40,861 nucleotides of DNA from Candidatus Eisenbergiella merdipullorum (GCA_019118445.1 DWYY01000102.1:1-40861); one strand, 5' to 3'; positions 1-9,294 are shown, counted from the first letter of the stretch. Notes: generated by a model from the letters alone, not told the origin. Numbers and translations are program-made.

Positions 1-715
1 AGCGGGGAATCGCTGTACGCGTCCACGCTGATCAAGCTCCCGGCGCCTCATTTTGTGGTCTTTTATAACGGAAGCCAGGATGCGCCGGAGGATCTTACAT
101 TAAGATTGTCAGACGCATTTGAGGGAAGAAAGGGATATCCGCAGGGGAGAAAAGAGCCGGAGCTGGAACTGAAGGTACGCTTTCTGAACATAAACCGCGG
201 CCATAACGAGGGACTGATGAAACGGTGCCGGACGCTGCGGGAATACAGTGAATTTGTGTTCCGGATCAGGCAGTATGCGGATGGAGAGACGGCGATCGTG
301 GAAGCGGTGGACAGGGCGGTAACGGAATGTATCGCGGAAGGGATCCTGGCGGATTTTCTGAGGAGCCAGAGCGCGGCGTATCGCAGAGCCGAATTTGAGA
401 TTCGGCTCGCGGTCCTCAACGTAAACGTTTCGGAAAAAGGTGATTGCAATGTCGATTTTCGAGTACAACGAGGAAGAGGAACTGAAGAAATATGGGCAGG
501 CAGAATACCGGAGCGGGGAAATAAATGGGAAAGCAGAGGGAAAAGCGGAATCCGTAATACTGGCCCTGGAAATGAAAGGGCCTGTGTCGGAACGATTGAG
601 AGACCGTATTTTTTCGGAAAAAGATATCTCCCTTCTGGAGGACTGGCTGAAGGCGGCAATTGAGGCAGATACGATCGAGGTCTTTATGGACAGAATGGGA
701 TTGAAGGAAAAATGA
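1..715 (+). pseudogene. Rpn-family PD-(D/E)XK nuclease, 3' part, frameshifted
   Basis: The left window edge cuts the 5' end. The sequence matches the intact copy at 11201-11854 almost base for base, starting at the same SGESLYAST stretch. After the codons for FLRSQ (about 355-370) the homology is interrupted by 67 bases that replace 6 bases of the intact copy. The net gain of 61 bases shifts the frame, so the C-terminal part (MSIFEYNEEEELKKYGQ onward, ending in GLKEK) continues in another frame from about 440 to the TGA at 713-715. The catalytic core lies upstream of the window edge and cannot be judged. Rpn proteins are known to promote RecA-independent recombination in E. coli. This copy cannot make the full protein unless frameshifting occurs. 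The similarity between the copies stops at the stop codon. Confidence 0.85.
371..437. repeat. Short hairpin-bearing insertion in the Rpn copy
   Basis: Compared with the intact copy (11571-11576), 67 bases replace 6 bases. The segment contains a perfect 8-base inverted repeat, GAGCCGAA (386-393) and TTCGGCTC (401-408), around a 7-base loop. A second small inverted repeat follows (AACGT-AA-ACGTT, 419-430). No clear target-site duplication is visible. It looks like a REP-like or miniature palindromic unit, but only one copy occurs here, so its mobility is inference. Confidence 0.6.
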
Positions 716-773
716 AATTTTTGCTGTTCATTTTACAATGAATCCGCGGAACCGCAAAAGGGAGGGATAAGCT

Positions 774-2276
774 TTGTACCATGTTCTTCTGGTCGATGAT
801 GAAGAAAATGTGCTGCAAATATTGAAGAATACCGTTTCGTGGCAGGAAATGGGGGTGGATCTTCTGCTGACGGCGCAGGGAGCAAGACAGGCGCTGGAAG
901 TGCTGGAACGGCAGCAGGTTCATCTGCTGATCACGGATATCAAAATGCCGGGGATGGACGGAATCAGACTGATCCGTCGGGTAAAGGAAGCGTATCCGCA
1001 TATCCGCTGTATCCTCCTTACTGCCTATGGCGAATTTGAATATGCCAGGGAAGCGATCCGGCTGGGTGTGGAGAATTATCTGCTCAAGCCGGTCGTCCGG
1101 GAAGAAGTGGAGCAGACCGTGCAGAAGGCGCTGGACAACCTGTACGGCGGAATGCAGAACGGCGAAAGTCTGCTTAGAGAAAATATTCTGCGCCGTTGGG
1201 CGAATGGAACGATCACGGAAGAGGAACTGAGCGAAAGAGCTTCCGTTCTGGGACTGAACCTGTATCTGCCGGAATACTGCGTGATCTGCCTTGTAAAAAA
1301 GCGGGAAGGGGATGTCCACACCTTCCGGACCGCCTGCGTGGAGCTGCTGTCAAAGCAGCTGGAAATCTGTTCCTTTTGGGATGAAAAGGGGAGATACATT
1401 CTTATAGCGGGCGGCAGAAAGCTGGATACGGAGGAGCTGGAGAATCAGCTGTCCCGTCTTGCAGAGCAGCAGATGGAATCCAGGGTAGGCATTGCGATCG
1501 GCGTTTCGGTGTCAGATGCCGGAAATCTGCATCTGAGCTATCGGACTGCCTGTGACAGTGTGGAATTATCCGATCTGGATCAGCCGGAAGTGATCTTAAA
1601 AAGCAGTTCTAATGGCCCGGATATCGGAACGGAAGGGCTGGTGGAGGAAGTGCGTTTTCTATTTTTTTCCGAAGAAGAAAGAACGCGGGAAAACGGATAT
1701 CAGCATTTGTGCCATAAGCTGTACCGCTCTGTACGGAACGGAGAAACTGATAAAGAGACTGCGCTGCTTCTGAGAATCTGTATGCGCGTGCTGGTCACGG
1801 AATTTCCGCTTCATAAGGAGCTGCAGGAAAAGATGTTCGGCGTAAAGTGGAAAATGGAAAAGGAGCAGACGGAGGGAGCTTTTCTGGAAGAAGCCGGAAA
1901 GATTCTGCGGCACGCGCAGGATATTTTCATGGAATGCCTGGACCTGTACAGTCCGGTTGTACAGCTCGCCATCCGATATATCAGAAAGAGCGTGATGGAA
2001 GGGACCGGCGGCTCCGTGAAGGAATTCTGCGCCATAAACGGCATGAATCCGGCCTATCTGGGCCATCTTTATAAAAAAGAAACCGGCATTTTCTTCAACG
2101 ATTATCTGGCAGGATGCCGGATCAGCCGTTCCATCATTCTTCTGCGTAACCCCAATAACAAGATCAAGGATATCGCGGAAAGAGTCGGGTTTGCTTCCGT
2201 CAGCTATTATGTGAAATGCTTTCGGGAAAATAAGGGAATTTCGCCGGCTAGATACCGGCTTGGCCTGACGGATTAA
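774..2276 (+). CDS. YesN-type response regulator, AraC output domain
   Basis: This is a two-component response regulator of 500 residues. The N-terminal receiver domain (about 1-120) has the acidic pair D8/D9, phospho-acceptor D55 in TDIKMPGMDG, T83 and K105 before P106. A long linker region follows (about 130-390). The C-terminal AraC-type double helix-turn-helix (about 395-500) carries YLGHLYKKETG and ends with VGFASVSYYVKCFRENKG and SPARYR. The start is TTG at 774, because GGAGGG at 761-766 sits 7 bases upstream and the protein then begins MYHVLLVDDE as is usual for the family. The sensor kinase gene begins 15 bases downstream, so the two are co-transcribed. By context it should activate the adjacent sugar ABC importer and enzymes when the kinase senses an oligosaccharide; this target is inference. 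Confidence 0.93.
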   Translation: MYHVLLVDDEENVLQILKNTVSWQEMGVDLLLTAQGARQALEVLERQQVHLLITDIKMPGMDGIRLIRRVKEAYPHIRCILLTAYGEFEYAREAIRLGVENYLLKPVVREEVEQTVQKALDNLYGGMQNGESLLRENILRRWANGTITEEELSERASVLGLNLYLPEYCVICLVKKREGDVHTFRTACVELLSKQLEICSFWDEKGRYILIAGGRKLDTEELENQLSRLAEQQMESRVGIAIGVSVSDAGNLHLSYRTACDSVELSDLDQPEVILKSSSNGPDIGTEGLVEEVRFLFFSEEERTRENGYQHLCHKLYRSVRNGETDKETALLLRICMRVLVTEFPLHKELQEKMFGVKWKMEKEQTEGAFLEEAGKILRHAQDIFMECLDLYSPVVQLAIRYIRKSVMEGTGGSVKEFCAINGMNPAYLGHLYKKETGIFFNDYLAGCRISRSIILLRNPNNKIKDIAERVGFASVSYYVKCFRENKGISPARYRLGLTD

Positions 2277-2291
2277 GAAAGGCGGACGGAT

Positions 2292-4046
2292 ATGGGGAAG
2301 AAGACCAGAAATCATATGATACGCAGCAATCCGGTGATCCTGCGCCTGACCATCATTTTTCTGGTCATGACCTGTGTGGTCGGCGCGATCGCCTGCTATT
2401 TTGCGTATGGACGGAAAATGGAAGAGCAGCTTTCCGAACTGGACGGGCAGCTTTTCCGGGTAGCGGAAGAATATAAGGATATCACGGAAAATTTCTGGGC
2501 GATCTATCTGCCTGTTTTTGAAGAGCCGGATAACAATGCTGCGCTCAGCAGCTATTTTGAACAGGAGGAAAGCGGCGCGTTGCCGCCGGTGGAGCGTTTT
2601 GATCTGACCCGCGCGCTTTCCCGTATGGCGGCAAGAGATGAAAAGGTGCAGTGGATCGTCATCTATTCGCCCAAACGGGAAGTCAACTACATTTATTTTC
2701 CGGTCATGGACAGCATGCAGGCGCTTCCGGAGGATTTTCCCTATCTGAAAAAGCTTGCCGATCGGACAAAACGAATGGATATCTATCCCAGCAGGAGGGT
2801 TCAGATTGGAGATATGGATTATGAAAGCATCGCCATTGTTGGCGGCGCGCCCGGAAATGACGCCAGCGGCAGCATCCTGGTAGGATACGATATCGGCGGG
2901 CTGAAACGGCTGTGCGGGGAAAACGGCGGATTTTCTTCCTTGAATTTTAATATTCTATGTGAAGACAGGCAGCTGTTTGCATCCAAAGAGGAAATGGACT
3001 GGACAGGCCTGGAACTGGAACCGGGCGCAGAGGGAGGCGTATATCAGGCAGGCGGAAGCAGATGGTATATCCGGCAGCTGGGGGAGCCGCTGCGGGGAGA
3101 AGAGATCTTTTATGCGGTCAGATGGGCGGAGCTGTTCTGGTCTGCGGTGCAGAGCACCGGGGTGATCCTGCTGATCCTGCTGTGTACGGTGATTCTGGCG
3201 GCTGCCGTTTATCTGCTGACCCTGCAGAGCCTGACCGGGGAAGTGAACCTGATCCGGAACGGGCTGGATATTCTGGGACAGAACCGGCTCGATTACCGCA
3301 TCCGGGAGAAATTTCACCAGCCTGAGTTTACCGCCATTGCGGAAGCGGTCAATCAGATGGCCGCCAGCCTGAAAGAAAATATCGACCGGGCGCAGGAATA
3401 TGAAAGACGCCAGCGGGATGCGGAGCTGCAGGAACTTCAGGCGAAGTTTAATCCCCATTTCCTCTATAATACCCTGGAAATATTCCGGATGCGCTGCTAT
3501 CAGAACGGCGATGAGGAAACTGCGGATCTGATCGCGCAGACCGCGTCCATATTCCGGGGATTCATAGGGGCAAAGACTTTTATCCCCATACCGGAAGAGC
3601 TGGCTTTTGGCAAACGGTATCTGGCTCTCTTTAAGGCGAGATACGGGGAATCCGTCAGGGTCCTGTATGATATCGATACGGAGGTCCTGGAATATGGGAT
3701 CATCCGGAATGTGTTTCAGCCTCTGATCGAGAACTATTTTGAACATGGGTTCAACCCCGCCAACAGGGAGAACCATATCCTGTTTCGCGGAAGGCTCCAG
3801 GATGAGGAAACCATTCTTTTTACCATTGAGGATAACGGATTCGGCATGGAGGAAGAGGCGATCCGGGAGCTGAACGAACGGCTGCAGCGGCCGATCGTAT
3901 CAGAAAAGGAGAATTACGGCCTGCGCAATCTGCATCAGCGCCTCCGCCTGTTTTACGGCGGCCGGTGCGGGATCACGCTGTGCGCAAATGACGGCCCCGG
4001 ACTGGTGATCCGGATGGTGATACTGAGAAAAACGTGCGGGATATAA
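2292..4046 (+). CDS. YesM-type sensor histidine kinase
   Basis: This is a membrane sensor kinase of 584 residues, partner of the preceding response regulator. A first membrane helix lies at about 15-37, an extracellular sensing region at about 40-280, a second helix at about 283-306, then a HAMP-like segment. The His_kinase domain has the family box NPHFLYNTLE with H389 as the likely phosphorylated residue. The ATPase domain shows the N box (QPLIENYFEHGF), a G1 box (EDNGFGME) and YGLRNLHQRLRLFYG near the end. These are the hallmarks of the LytS/YesM class that usually pairs with YesN regulators to control oligosaccharide uptake. The ligand is not visible from sequence; pectin fragments are inferred from neighbours. 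All key motifs are intact, unlike the relic kinase at 13951. Confidence 0.94.
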   Translation: MGKKTRNHMIRSNPVILRLTIIFLVMTCVVGAIACYFAYGRKMEEQLSELDGQLFRVAEEYKDITENFWAIYLPVFEEPDNNAALSSYFEQEESGALPPVERFDLTRALSRMAARDEKVQWIVIYSPKREVNYIYFPVMDSMQALPEDFPYLKKLADRTKRMDIYPSRRVQIGDMDYESIAIVGGAPGNDASGSILVGYDIGGLKRLCGENGGFSSLNFNILCEDRQLFASKEEMDWTGLELEPGAEGGVYQAGGSRWYIRQLGEPLRGEEIFYAVRWAELFWSAVQSTGVILLILLCTVILAAAVYLLTLQSLTGEVNLIRNGLDILGQNRLDYRIREKFHQPEFTAIAEAVNQMAASLKENIDRAQEYERRQRDAELQELQAKFNPHFLYNTLEIFRMRCYQNGDEETADLIAQTASIFRGFIGAKTFIPIPEELAFGKRYLALFKARYGESVRVLYDIDTEVLEYGIIRNVFQPLIENYFEHGFNPANRENHILFRGRLQDEETILFTIEDNGFGMEEEAIRELNERLQRPIVSEKENYGLRNLHQRLRLFYGGRCGITLCANDGPGLVIRMVILRKTCGI

Positions 4047-4068
4047 AAGGAATATAGAATGGGAAAGC

Positions 4069-4104
4069 CAGGGGAGAGATGGAATGCCGGACATCTCTCC
4101 CCTG
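4069..4104 (+). terminator. Hairpin after the two-component genes
   Basis: A perfect 13-base stem, CAGGGGAGAGATG (4069-4081) pairing with CATCTCTCCCCTG (4092-4104), encloses a 10-base loop. It starts 23 bases after the kinase stop codon. No run of T follows, so it may be a weak terminator or an RNA 3'-end stabiliser rather than a strong intrinsic terminator. Confidence 0.55.
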
Positions 4105-4167
4105 ACTTATTCAAAGATACTTCCTCTCCAAAACCGTAATCTTTTATATTTCCTAAAATCATTCATA

Positions 4168-4197
4168 TTTACCTCTGCCGGAGTCAGACGCTACAAT
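4168..4197 (+). promoter_or_regulatory. Putative promoter of the sugar ABC operon
   Basis: A good -10 element TACAAT lies at 4192-4197. The best -35 is TTTACC (4168-4173) at a spacing of 18. It sits between the kinase terminator hairpin and the first permease gene, where a YesN-activated promoter would be expected; the weak -35 fits an activator-dependent promoter. Confidence 0.4.
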
Positions 4198-4239
4198 AAA
4201 AACGTAGAAAACACAACATAAACGGGCAGAGGAGAAAAG

Positions 4240-5148
4240 ATGAAAAGAAAGAAAAAAATATCGATCAAGCTGTTCTTATATGTGCTGCCGGGATTGATCC
4301 TGGTATTCATATTTAACTATTTTTCTATTTGGGGCTGGCTTTACGCCTTCTTTCAGTACAAGCCCGGCCGGAGTCTTTTTGACTGCGAGTTCGTAGGATG
4401 GGACAATTTTACAACCCTGTTCGGAAACCGGATCATGCGGAATAATCTGATCCGGGTGCTGAAAAATACATTCGGCATCCATCTGCTTGGGTATCTGTTT
4501 ACTCCACTGCCCATGATATTCGCCATCTTTTTAAGCGAACTGGGATCGGTAAAATTCAAAAAGGCCGTGCAGACCATTACCACGCTGCCGCATTTTATCA
4601 GTTGGGTTATCGTCTTTTCCCTGGCGACCAGCCTTTTTTCCACGAATGGCCTGGTGAACAATCTGCTGATTGAATGGGGGATCCGCGACACGGCGATTAA
4701 TTTCCTGGCGACGGATAAGCATGTATGGCTGACACAGGTGCTGCTGCAGCAGTGGAAGGGAATCGGGTGGAGCGCGATCATTTATTTCGCGGCGATTGCC
4801 GGAATCGATCAGGAGCTGTATGAGGCGGCGATGGTGGACGGAGCGGGCAAGCTGAAGCGCATCTGGTATATTACCGTGCCTCATCTGATACCTACATTTT
4901 TTGTGTTGCTGATCATGGGGATTGGAAATTTCCTGAATACGGGGTATGACCAATACCTGACATTTGGAAATGCGTTAAATAAGGAGTATATAGAGGTCCT
5001 GGATCTGTACGTCTATAATCTGGGCCTGGGAAGCGGACAGATTTCCTACAGCGTAGCGGTGGGAATCATGAAATCCGGCGTGGCGTTTACGCTGTTTGGA
5101 TTCGCCAATTTCCTGTCCAAAAGGATTCGCGGCGAGAGCGTATTTTAG
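4240..5148 (+). CDS. ABC sugar transporter permease, LplB/YteP type
   Basis: This is an inner-membrane permease of 302 residues with about six membrane helices. The cytoplasmic EAA loop that contacts the ATPase is visible as YEAAMVDGAGKLKRIWYITV (about 194-213). The N terminus (MKRKKKISIKLFLYVLPGLI) and length match the LplB/YteP group, which imports oligosaccharides with a YtcP-type partner and a large lipoprotein. No ATPase gene is present in the cluster; this group usually borrows a shared MsmX-type ATPase encoded elsewhere. A GAGGAG ribosome site precedes the ATG. The stop codon TAG overlaps the ribosome site of the next gene, showing tight coupling. Rhamnogalacturonan or oligogalacturonide as substrate is inferred from the two enzymes downstream. 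Confidence 0.93.
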   Translation: MKRKKKISIKLFLYVLPGLILVFIFNYFSIWGWLYAFFQYKPGRSLFDCEFVGWDNFTTLFGNRIMRNNLIRVLKNTFGIHLLGYLFTPLPMIFAIFLSELGSVKFKKAVQTITTLPHFISWVIVFSLATSLFSTNGLVNNLLIEWGIRDTAINFLATDKHVWLTQVLLQQWKGIGWSAIIYFAAIAGIDQELYEAAMVDGAGKLKRIWYITVPHLIPTFFVLLIMGIGNFLNTGYDQYLTFGNALNKEYIEVLDLYVYNLGLGSGQISYSVAVGIMKSGVAFTLFGFANFLSKRIRGESVF

Positions 5149-5158
5149 GAGGCTGACT

Positions 5159-6058
5159 ATGAAAACCGGACAAACCAAACATAAGAAGCAGATCTCAACA
5201 GGAGAAAAAATCATCAATGCAGCGAGCTACGTCATTTTTACCGTCTTTACTCTGCTGTGCCTTTTCCCCTTTTATTATCTGATGATCTGTACTATCAGCG
5301 ACAATGCTCTGGTGGAGTATGGACAGATCACATTCTGGCCCAGAGGGATCCATTTTGATAATTATGTGGATGTATTTCAGGTGCAGAATCTGATGAATTC
5401 GGTCAAAATAACCGTGCTGCGCACAATCGTCGGAACTGTGGCGGGCGTCGGTGCAACTTCCTATATGGCCTATTTCTTTACGAAAACGGAAATGTGGGGA
5501 AGAAAGTTCTGGTACCGGTTTTGTGTGATCACCATGTATTTTTCCTCCGGGCTGATCCCAAGCTATTTGACCAACCGGATGCTGGGGCTGAACAATACCT
5601 TCTGGATTTATATCATCCCCGGCTGTATTTCGGTATACAATATGATCCTGATCAAAACCTCCATTGAAGCAATGCCCCCTTCCCTGGAAGAATCGGCATA
5701 TCTGGACGGGGCAGGGTTCCTCACCCGGTATCTCAGGATCGTGCTTCCGCTCCAGAAACCGATTCTGGCAACGATCACCCTGTTTGTGGCGGTAAGCCAC
5801 TGGAACGACTTTTTTACGACAAAGATCTACGTTACCAATCCGAAATTGTATACCATGCAGTTTCTGCTGTATGAACTGCTGAACAATATCCAGACGGCGG
5901 TGGGACAGATGGGGACGGAGGACAGGGATGCCTATATCAGCCCGGCAGGGACACGAATGACCCTGACGGCGGTGGTCATCATTCCGATCATGTGTGTATA
6001 TCCGTTTATCCAGAAATATTTTGTGAAGGGGATCATGATCGGAGCAGTGAAGGGATAG
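5159..6058 (+). CDS. ABC sugar transporter permease, LplC/YtcP type
   Basis: This is the second permease of the importer, 299 residues, with about six membrane helices. The EAA loop is LEESAYLDGAGFLTRYLRIV (about 177-196) and the C terminus KYFVKGIMIGAVKG is typical of carbohydrate-uptake permeases of the MalG/YtcP type. The start at 5159 is chosen because AGGAGG at 5147-5152 lies 6 bases upstream; an in-frame ATG at 5096 would overlap the preceding gene by 53 bases and lacks a ribosome site. It works as a heterodimer with the upstream permease in the cytoplasmic membrane. Confidence 0.93.
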   Translation: MKTGQTKHKKQISTGEKIINAASYVIFTVFTLLCLFPFYYLMICTISDNALVEYGQITFWPRGIHFDNYVDVFQVQNLMNSVKITVLRTIVGTVAGVGATSYMAYFFTKTEMWGRKFWYRFCVITMYFSSGLIPSYLTNRMLGLNNTFWIYIIPGCISVYNMILIKTSIEAMPPSLEESAYLDGAGFLTRYLRIVLPLQKPILATITLFVAVSHWNDFFTTKIYVTNPKLYTMQFLLYELLNNIQTAVGQMGTEDRDAYISPAGTRMTLTAVVIIPIMCVYPFIQKYFVKGIMIGAVKG

Positions 6059-6089
6059 GTGCGAAACAGCCATGGCTGACAGCATAGAT

Positions 6090-6101
6090 GGAAACGTTTC
6101 C
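6090..6101. promoter_or_regulatory. LacI/CcpA-type operator palindrome
   Basis: GGAAACGTTTCC is a perfect 12-base palindrome preceded by T, giving TGGAAACGTTTCCG, close to the cre/LacI-family operator pattern with a central CG. A second half-like sequence GGAAAACGTTC follows at 6102-6112. It lies between the second permease and the binding-protein gene, so it could repress or boost expression of the distal half of the operon. No LacI-type gene is in the window; CcpA is a candidate binder by analogy only. Confidence 0.55.
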
Positions 6102-6183
6102 GGAAAACGTTCAAAAAAGGTAGCTGAAGAAAGGGGGCGGATATAATTCGGACGGCGGAAGGAAAATAATAAGAAAAGGAGAC

Positions 6184-8013
6184 ATGCGAAAAAGGATTCC
6201 TTCAGTCAAAAAAAGCATGGGAAAGTTTATGAAAAAGTACAGAAAAATATTAGCGATGCTGCTTGCCGGAGTTATGATGGCATCAGCAGCCGGCTGCGGC
6301 AGTTCCGGAGAAACCGGGCAGAGCGCGGAGAGCAGTCAGGAAGAAATTCAGGAGAGTCCGCAGGAAAGCTCTCAGGAAAGTTCCCAGGAAGCTTCGGGGG
6401 AGAGCGGACAGACGGAAGGGGCAGCAGGTGAAATAACCACCATTACGCTTTATCCGGTAAATGCGAATCTGGAAAGCGGTGTTCGTGGCGGATGGATCAG
6501 AGACATGTTTGCAGAACAGGGACTGGAACTGGAGGTATGGGCCTATTCTGAGGATAAAACCAATGCGATCATGGCAAGCGGCGATCTGCCGGATGTGATG
6601 TATGTGAATGATGAAAATCTTGAGATCCTGATCGAGAATGGTATGATCGTGAACCTGGGAGAATATCTGGATCAGATGCCTAAGGTGACATCTCTGGACG
6701 GCATGGATGTTGCGCTGAATTATATGAGGGAATTTAAAAGCGGCGGAACAGGGGAATTGTATGCCATGCCTACTACGGTAGGAAAAGGAGTAGAAGATGG
6801 GACAACGGAAAGAAATGCTCTGAAGTTATTCTGGAATTATTATTCAGAGATAGGCTTACCGGAATTTGATAGTCTGGAGGAGTTGATCCCTATTTTGAAA
6901 GAGATTCAGGAACGGCATCCAACAGATGCGGCAGGCAATCAGGTGTATGCGGTGGGAACCTATTATGACGCGCAAAGCATGAATTATTTACTGGGTTACT
7001 CCACCTGCTTTGGTTATTCCAGTATCTTCTTCAAGCAAATGGTTGCGGCAAATATGGTAGATGGTGAATTGGAGTATCTTCTTGAAGAGGATGGAATTCT
7101 TTATGAAGCATTAAAATGGTACAATCAGCTATATAGGGAAGGTTTGTTTGATCCGGATTCCATTAACATGGACAGAGCAACGCATCAGTCAATGATCAGC
7201 GCAAACGGGCAGAACGGGACCTATATTGTGTCTTTGGCAGATTCCCCCGGCTGGGCTCCATATTATCAGCCAACCTATTTTGCAGGTGAAGAAATATTTT
7301 TCCCTAATTACAGTACCTACGGAGCAACAGGCTCCTATCTGGTGGTAAATGCTAATACGCAGAATCTGGATGCCTGTCTGAGATTGCTGAATATGATGGC
7401 AGATCCGGATATATATCTTGTGTGGAGAAGTATGCCCCAAGGAGAGGAATGGGATATTGAAAGCGGCAATGTGGCATATATAACGGATGCCTATTTGGAT
7501 AGCCTTAGAAATGGGACGACCTTCGTATCATCAACTGGAGAAGAGGAGAAACTTTTTAACACGGGAGCTATTTGCCAGGTGGGAGTTGACACAAGCTATG
7601 TGGATAAAGATGGGAATGTACTTCCTCCTTTAACACAGAATTGGCCGGAGGCACTTGCCATAACCAATGATTCCGAGCAGTTTCGGTCATGGCAGGAGTT
7701 GTATGGATATGACAGCTTTGTGGAACTTTTGGAGAGTAAAGGGGCCATATATCGAGAAAGCAGATTGATTGATGCAAGCAGTTTTGTGGAACTGCCGGAT
7801 GACAGTCAGCAGCTTACTATAGATACTCTTGTTGATACAGTAAATACTGCAGCCTGGAAGATGATCTATGCTGAAAGCGACAGCGACTTCGATTCTCTTT
7901 GGGAACAGATGGTTTCAGATGCGGAGGAACTTGGAGCAATAGAAATTTATGATTGGGCTGTGGAGAATATTGAAAATGCGGTAAAGACCAGAGATTCACT
8001 CGCAGCGAATTAA
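6184..8013 (+). CDS. Extracellular sugar-binding lipoprotein of ABC importer
   Basis: This is a solute-binding protein of 609 residues, anchored outside the membrane. The signal peptide MKKYRKILAMLLAGVMMAS ends in a lipobox SAAGC with C38 as the lipid-modified cysteine. A Ser/Gln/Glu-rich linker (about 39-80) follows, then the binding domain of the large LplA/YtcQ kind. The start at 6184 has AAAGGAG only 2 bases upstream, so the in-frame ATGs at 6217 or 6229 are possible alternatives that keep the signal peptide. The first 250 bases resemble the neighbours in composition, but from about 6700 to 8010 the gene is clearly richer in A+T (23 and 20 G+C in two 60-base rows I counted, against 38 in a row of the first permease). 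This suggests a mosaic or replaced binding domain. Confidence 0.92.
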   Translation: MRKRIPSVKKSMGKFMKKYRKILAMLLAGVMMASAAGCGSSGETGQSAESSQEEIQESPQESSQESSQEASGESGQTEGAAGEITTITLYPVNANLESGVRGGWIRDMFAEQGLELEVWAYSEDKTNAIMASGDLPDVMYVNDENLEILIENGMIVNLGEYLDQMPKVTSLDGMDVALNYMREFKSGGTGELYAMPTTVGKGVEDGTTERNALKLFWNYYSEIGLPEFDSLEELIPILKEIQERHPTDAAGNQVYAVGTYYDAQSMNYLLGYSTCFGYSSIFFKQMVAANMVDGELEYLLEEDGILYEALKWYNQLYREGLFDPDSINMDRATHQSMISANGQNGTYIVSLADSPGWAPYYQPTYFAGEEIFFPNYSTYGATGSYLVVNANTQNLDACLRLLNMMADPDIYLVWRSMPQGEEWDIESGNVAYITDAYLDSLRNGTTFVSSTGEEEKLFNTGAICQVGVDTSYVDKDGNVLPPLTQNWPEALAITNDSEQFRSWQELYGYDSFVELLESKGAIYRESRLIDASSFVELPDDSQQLTIDTLVDTVNTAAWKMIYAESDSDFDSLWEQMVSDAEELGAIEIYDWAVENIENAVKTRDSLAAN

Positions 8014-8106
8014 GAACAGGCTGTTGGCTTAACAGATCTCCGGGCGTCTTTAAAAACAGATGCATGGCGCCTGGAGATGCTTTATAAAAACGGGAGGATA
8101 TTGTTG

Positions 8107-9294
8107 ATGTATACACCGTATCGATCAAAACATTTTACGACATATGTGGATCCGGAAAGCAAAGTGCGCATAGCGGTGCTTTCCACTCATATTGCGCCGA
8201 TCCAGCAGGGATTCTATTTCATAAATTCCTGCATTTCAGATGATGGAAGATATCTCTGGTTCTATTGCGCATATCCGCCGGCGGCAGGCCACTGTGTAGC
8301 AGTGCTGGACTTTTTGACAGATGAGATCCATTATTTTCCGGAAACGCGTGGCGGAGGATGGCTTGTGGATCACCGTACCGGCAATCTGTACTGGGGCTGC
8401 TCCCAGGGAATTTATATGAGGACGCCTCATCCGGAGGATTCCCCCATTCTGATCGCAAGACTTCCGGAAAAGTGCCGAAAGGCAGGGACAAGCGGCGCCG
8501 GAACTCATCTGACCTTTACTTCGGATCATAAAGAACTGCTGGCAGATATCCAAACGCCGTTTGGAAGTATGATCGGCACCTTTGAGATCGAATCAGGCAA
8601 ATTTACGGAGTGGTATCAGACATCTCCCGGAATTCCCTATAATCATGCGCAGATGAATCCGGTGGATAAGGATATGTGCATGTGCGCGCATGAATATACA
8701 TATGATCCGAAAGCAGGCGACTATGTTCCTCCGGCTCTGGTGGACGGGATTTATCCGAGACTGCAGATCATCACCAGGGATGGAAAGAGAAGGATGCTGA
8801 AACCCTGCGGAAATTATGCGACCCATGAATGGTGGGCCTCAAATGGAAAGAGCATATATTATTGCAACGGCAGTTATGAAGAAAATGGAGAAACGATCAG
8901 CATCGTAGCAAGAGATACATTAGACGGCAGTGATCCCAGTATTATTTGCCGCGTAAAGGTGCCGGGAGGAAACGGAACCTGGCATGCGCACTGCACGGCA
9001 GATGAAAAATATTTTGTGATAGATGGATCTTATCCGGATGGAGAGCTTTCCTGGTGGAGAGGGTGCGCCTCCCTGGTTCATTTTTACAATACAGAGACAG
9101 GAAAACTGTTCAAGTTCCTTACGAGGAATCCTGTGGTGGAAGGCTGGACGCCGGAATATCCGAGCACATATCACATAGATCCCCACCCGCGTTTTGTGTT
9201 GGGAGATACGATGGTCTGTTTTACGACAACGGTATATGGAAGAGTAGATGTGGCGTTTGTTTCCGTGGACCAGTTGATCGAAGCAACCAGATGA
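8107..9294 (+). CDS. Oligogalacturonate lyase-like beta-propeller (PL22-like)
   Basis: This is a predicted cytoplasmic protein of 395 residues without a signal peptide. Repeated D-G and T-D-E/S-D-H turns suggest a seven-blade propeller. Motifs resembling the metal-binding residues of PL22 oligogalacturonate lyases are present: NHAQMNP (H180, Q182), AHEY (H195), ATHEWW (H240) and WHAHC (H293, H295). PL22 enzymes cleave short oligogalacturonides by beta-elimination, giving unsaturated products. The next gene encodes a GH105 hydrolase that removes unsaturated uronyl ends, supporting this role. The start at 8107 is preferred over the in-frame ATG at 8077 because GGGAGG at 8092-8097 lies 9 bases before it; TTG at 8101 or 8104 is also possible. 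Assignment rests on recalled motifs, so another propeller lyase family is possible. Confidence 0.75.
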   Translation: MYTPYRSKHFTTYVDPESKVRIAVLSTHIAPIQQGFYFINSCISDDGRYLWFYCAYPPAAGHCVAVLDFLTDEIHYFPETRGGGWLVDHRTGNLYWGCSQGIYMRTPHPEDSPILIARLPEKCRKAGTSGAGTHLTFTSDHKELLADIQTPFGSMIGTFEIESGKFTEWYQTSPGIPYNHAQMNPVDKDMCMCAHEYTYDPKAGDYVPPALVDGIYPRLQIITRDGKRRMLKPCGNYATHEWWASNGKSIYYCNGSYEENGETISIVARDTLDGSDPSIICRVKVPGGNGTWHAHCTADEKYFVIDGSYPDGELSWWRGCASLVHFYNTETGKLFKFLTRNPVVEGWTPEYPSTYHIDPHPRFVLGDTMVCFTTTVYGRVDVAFVSVDQLIEATR

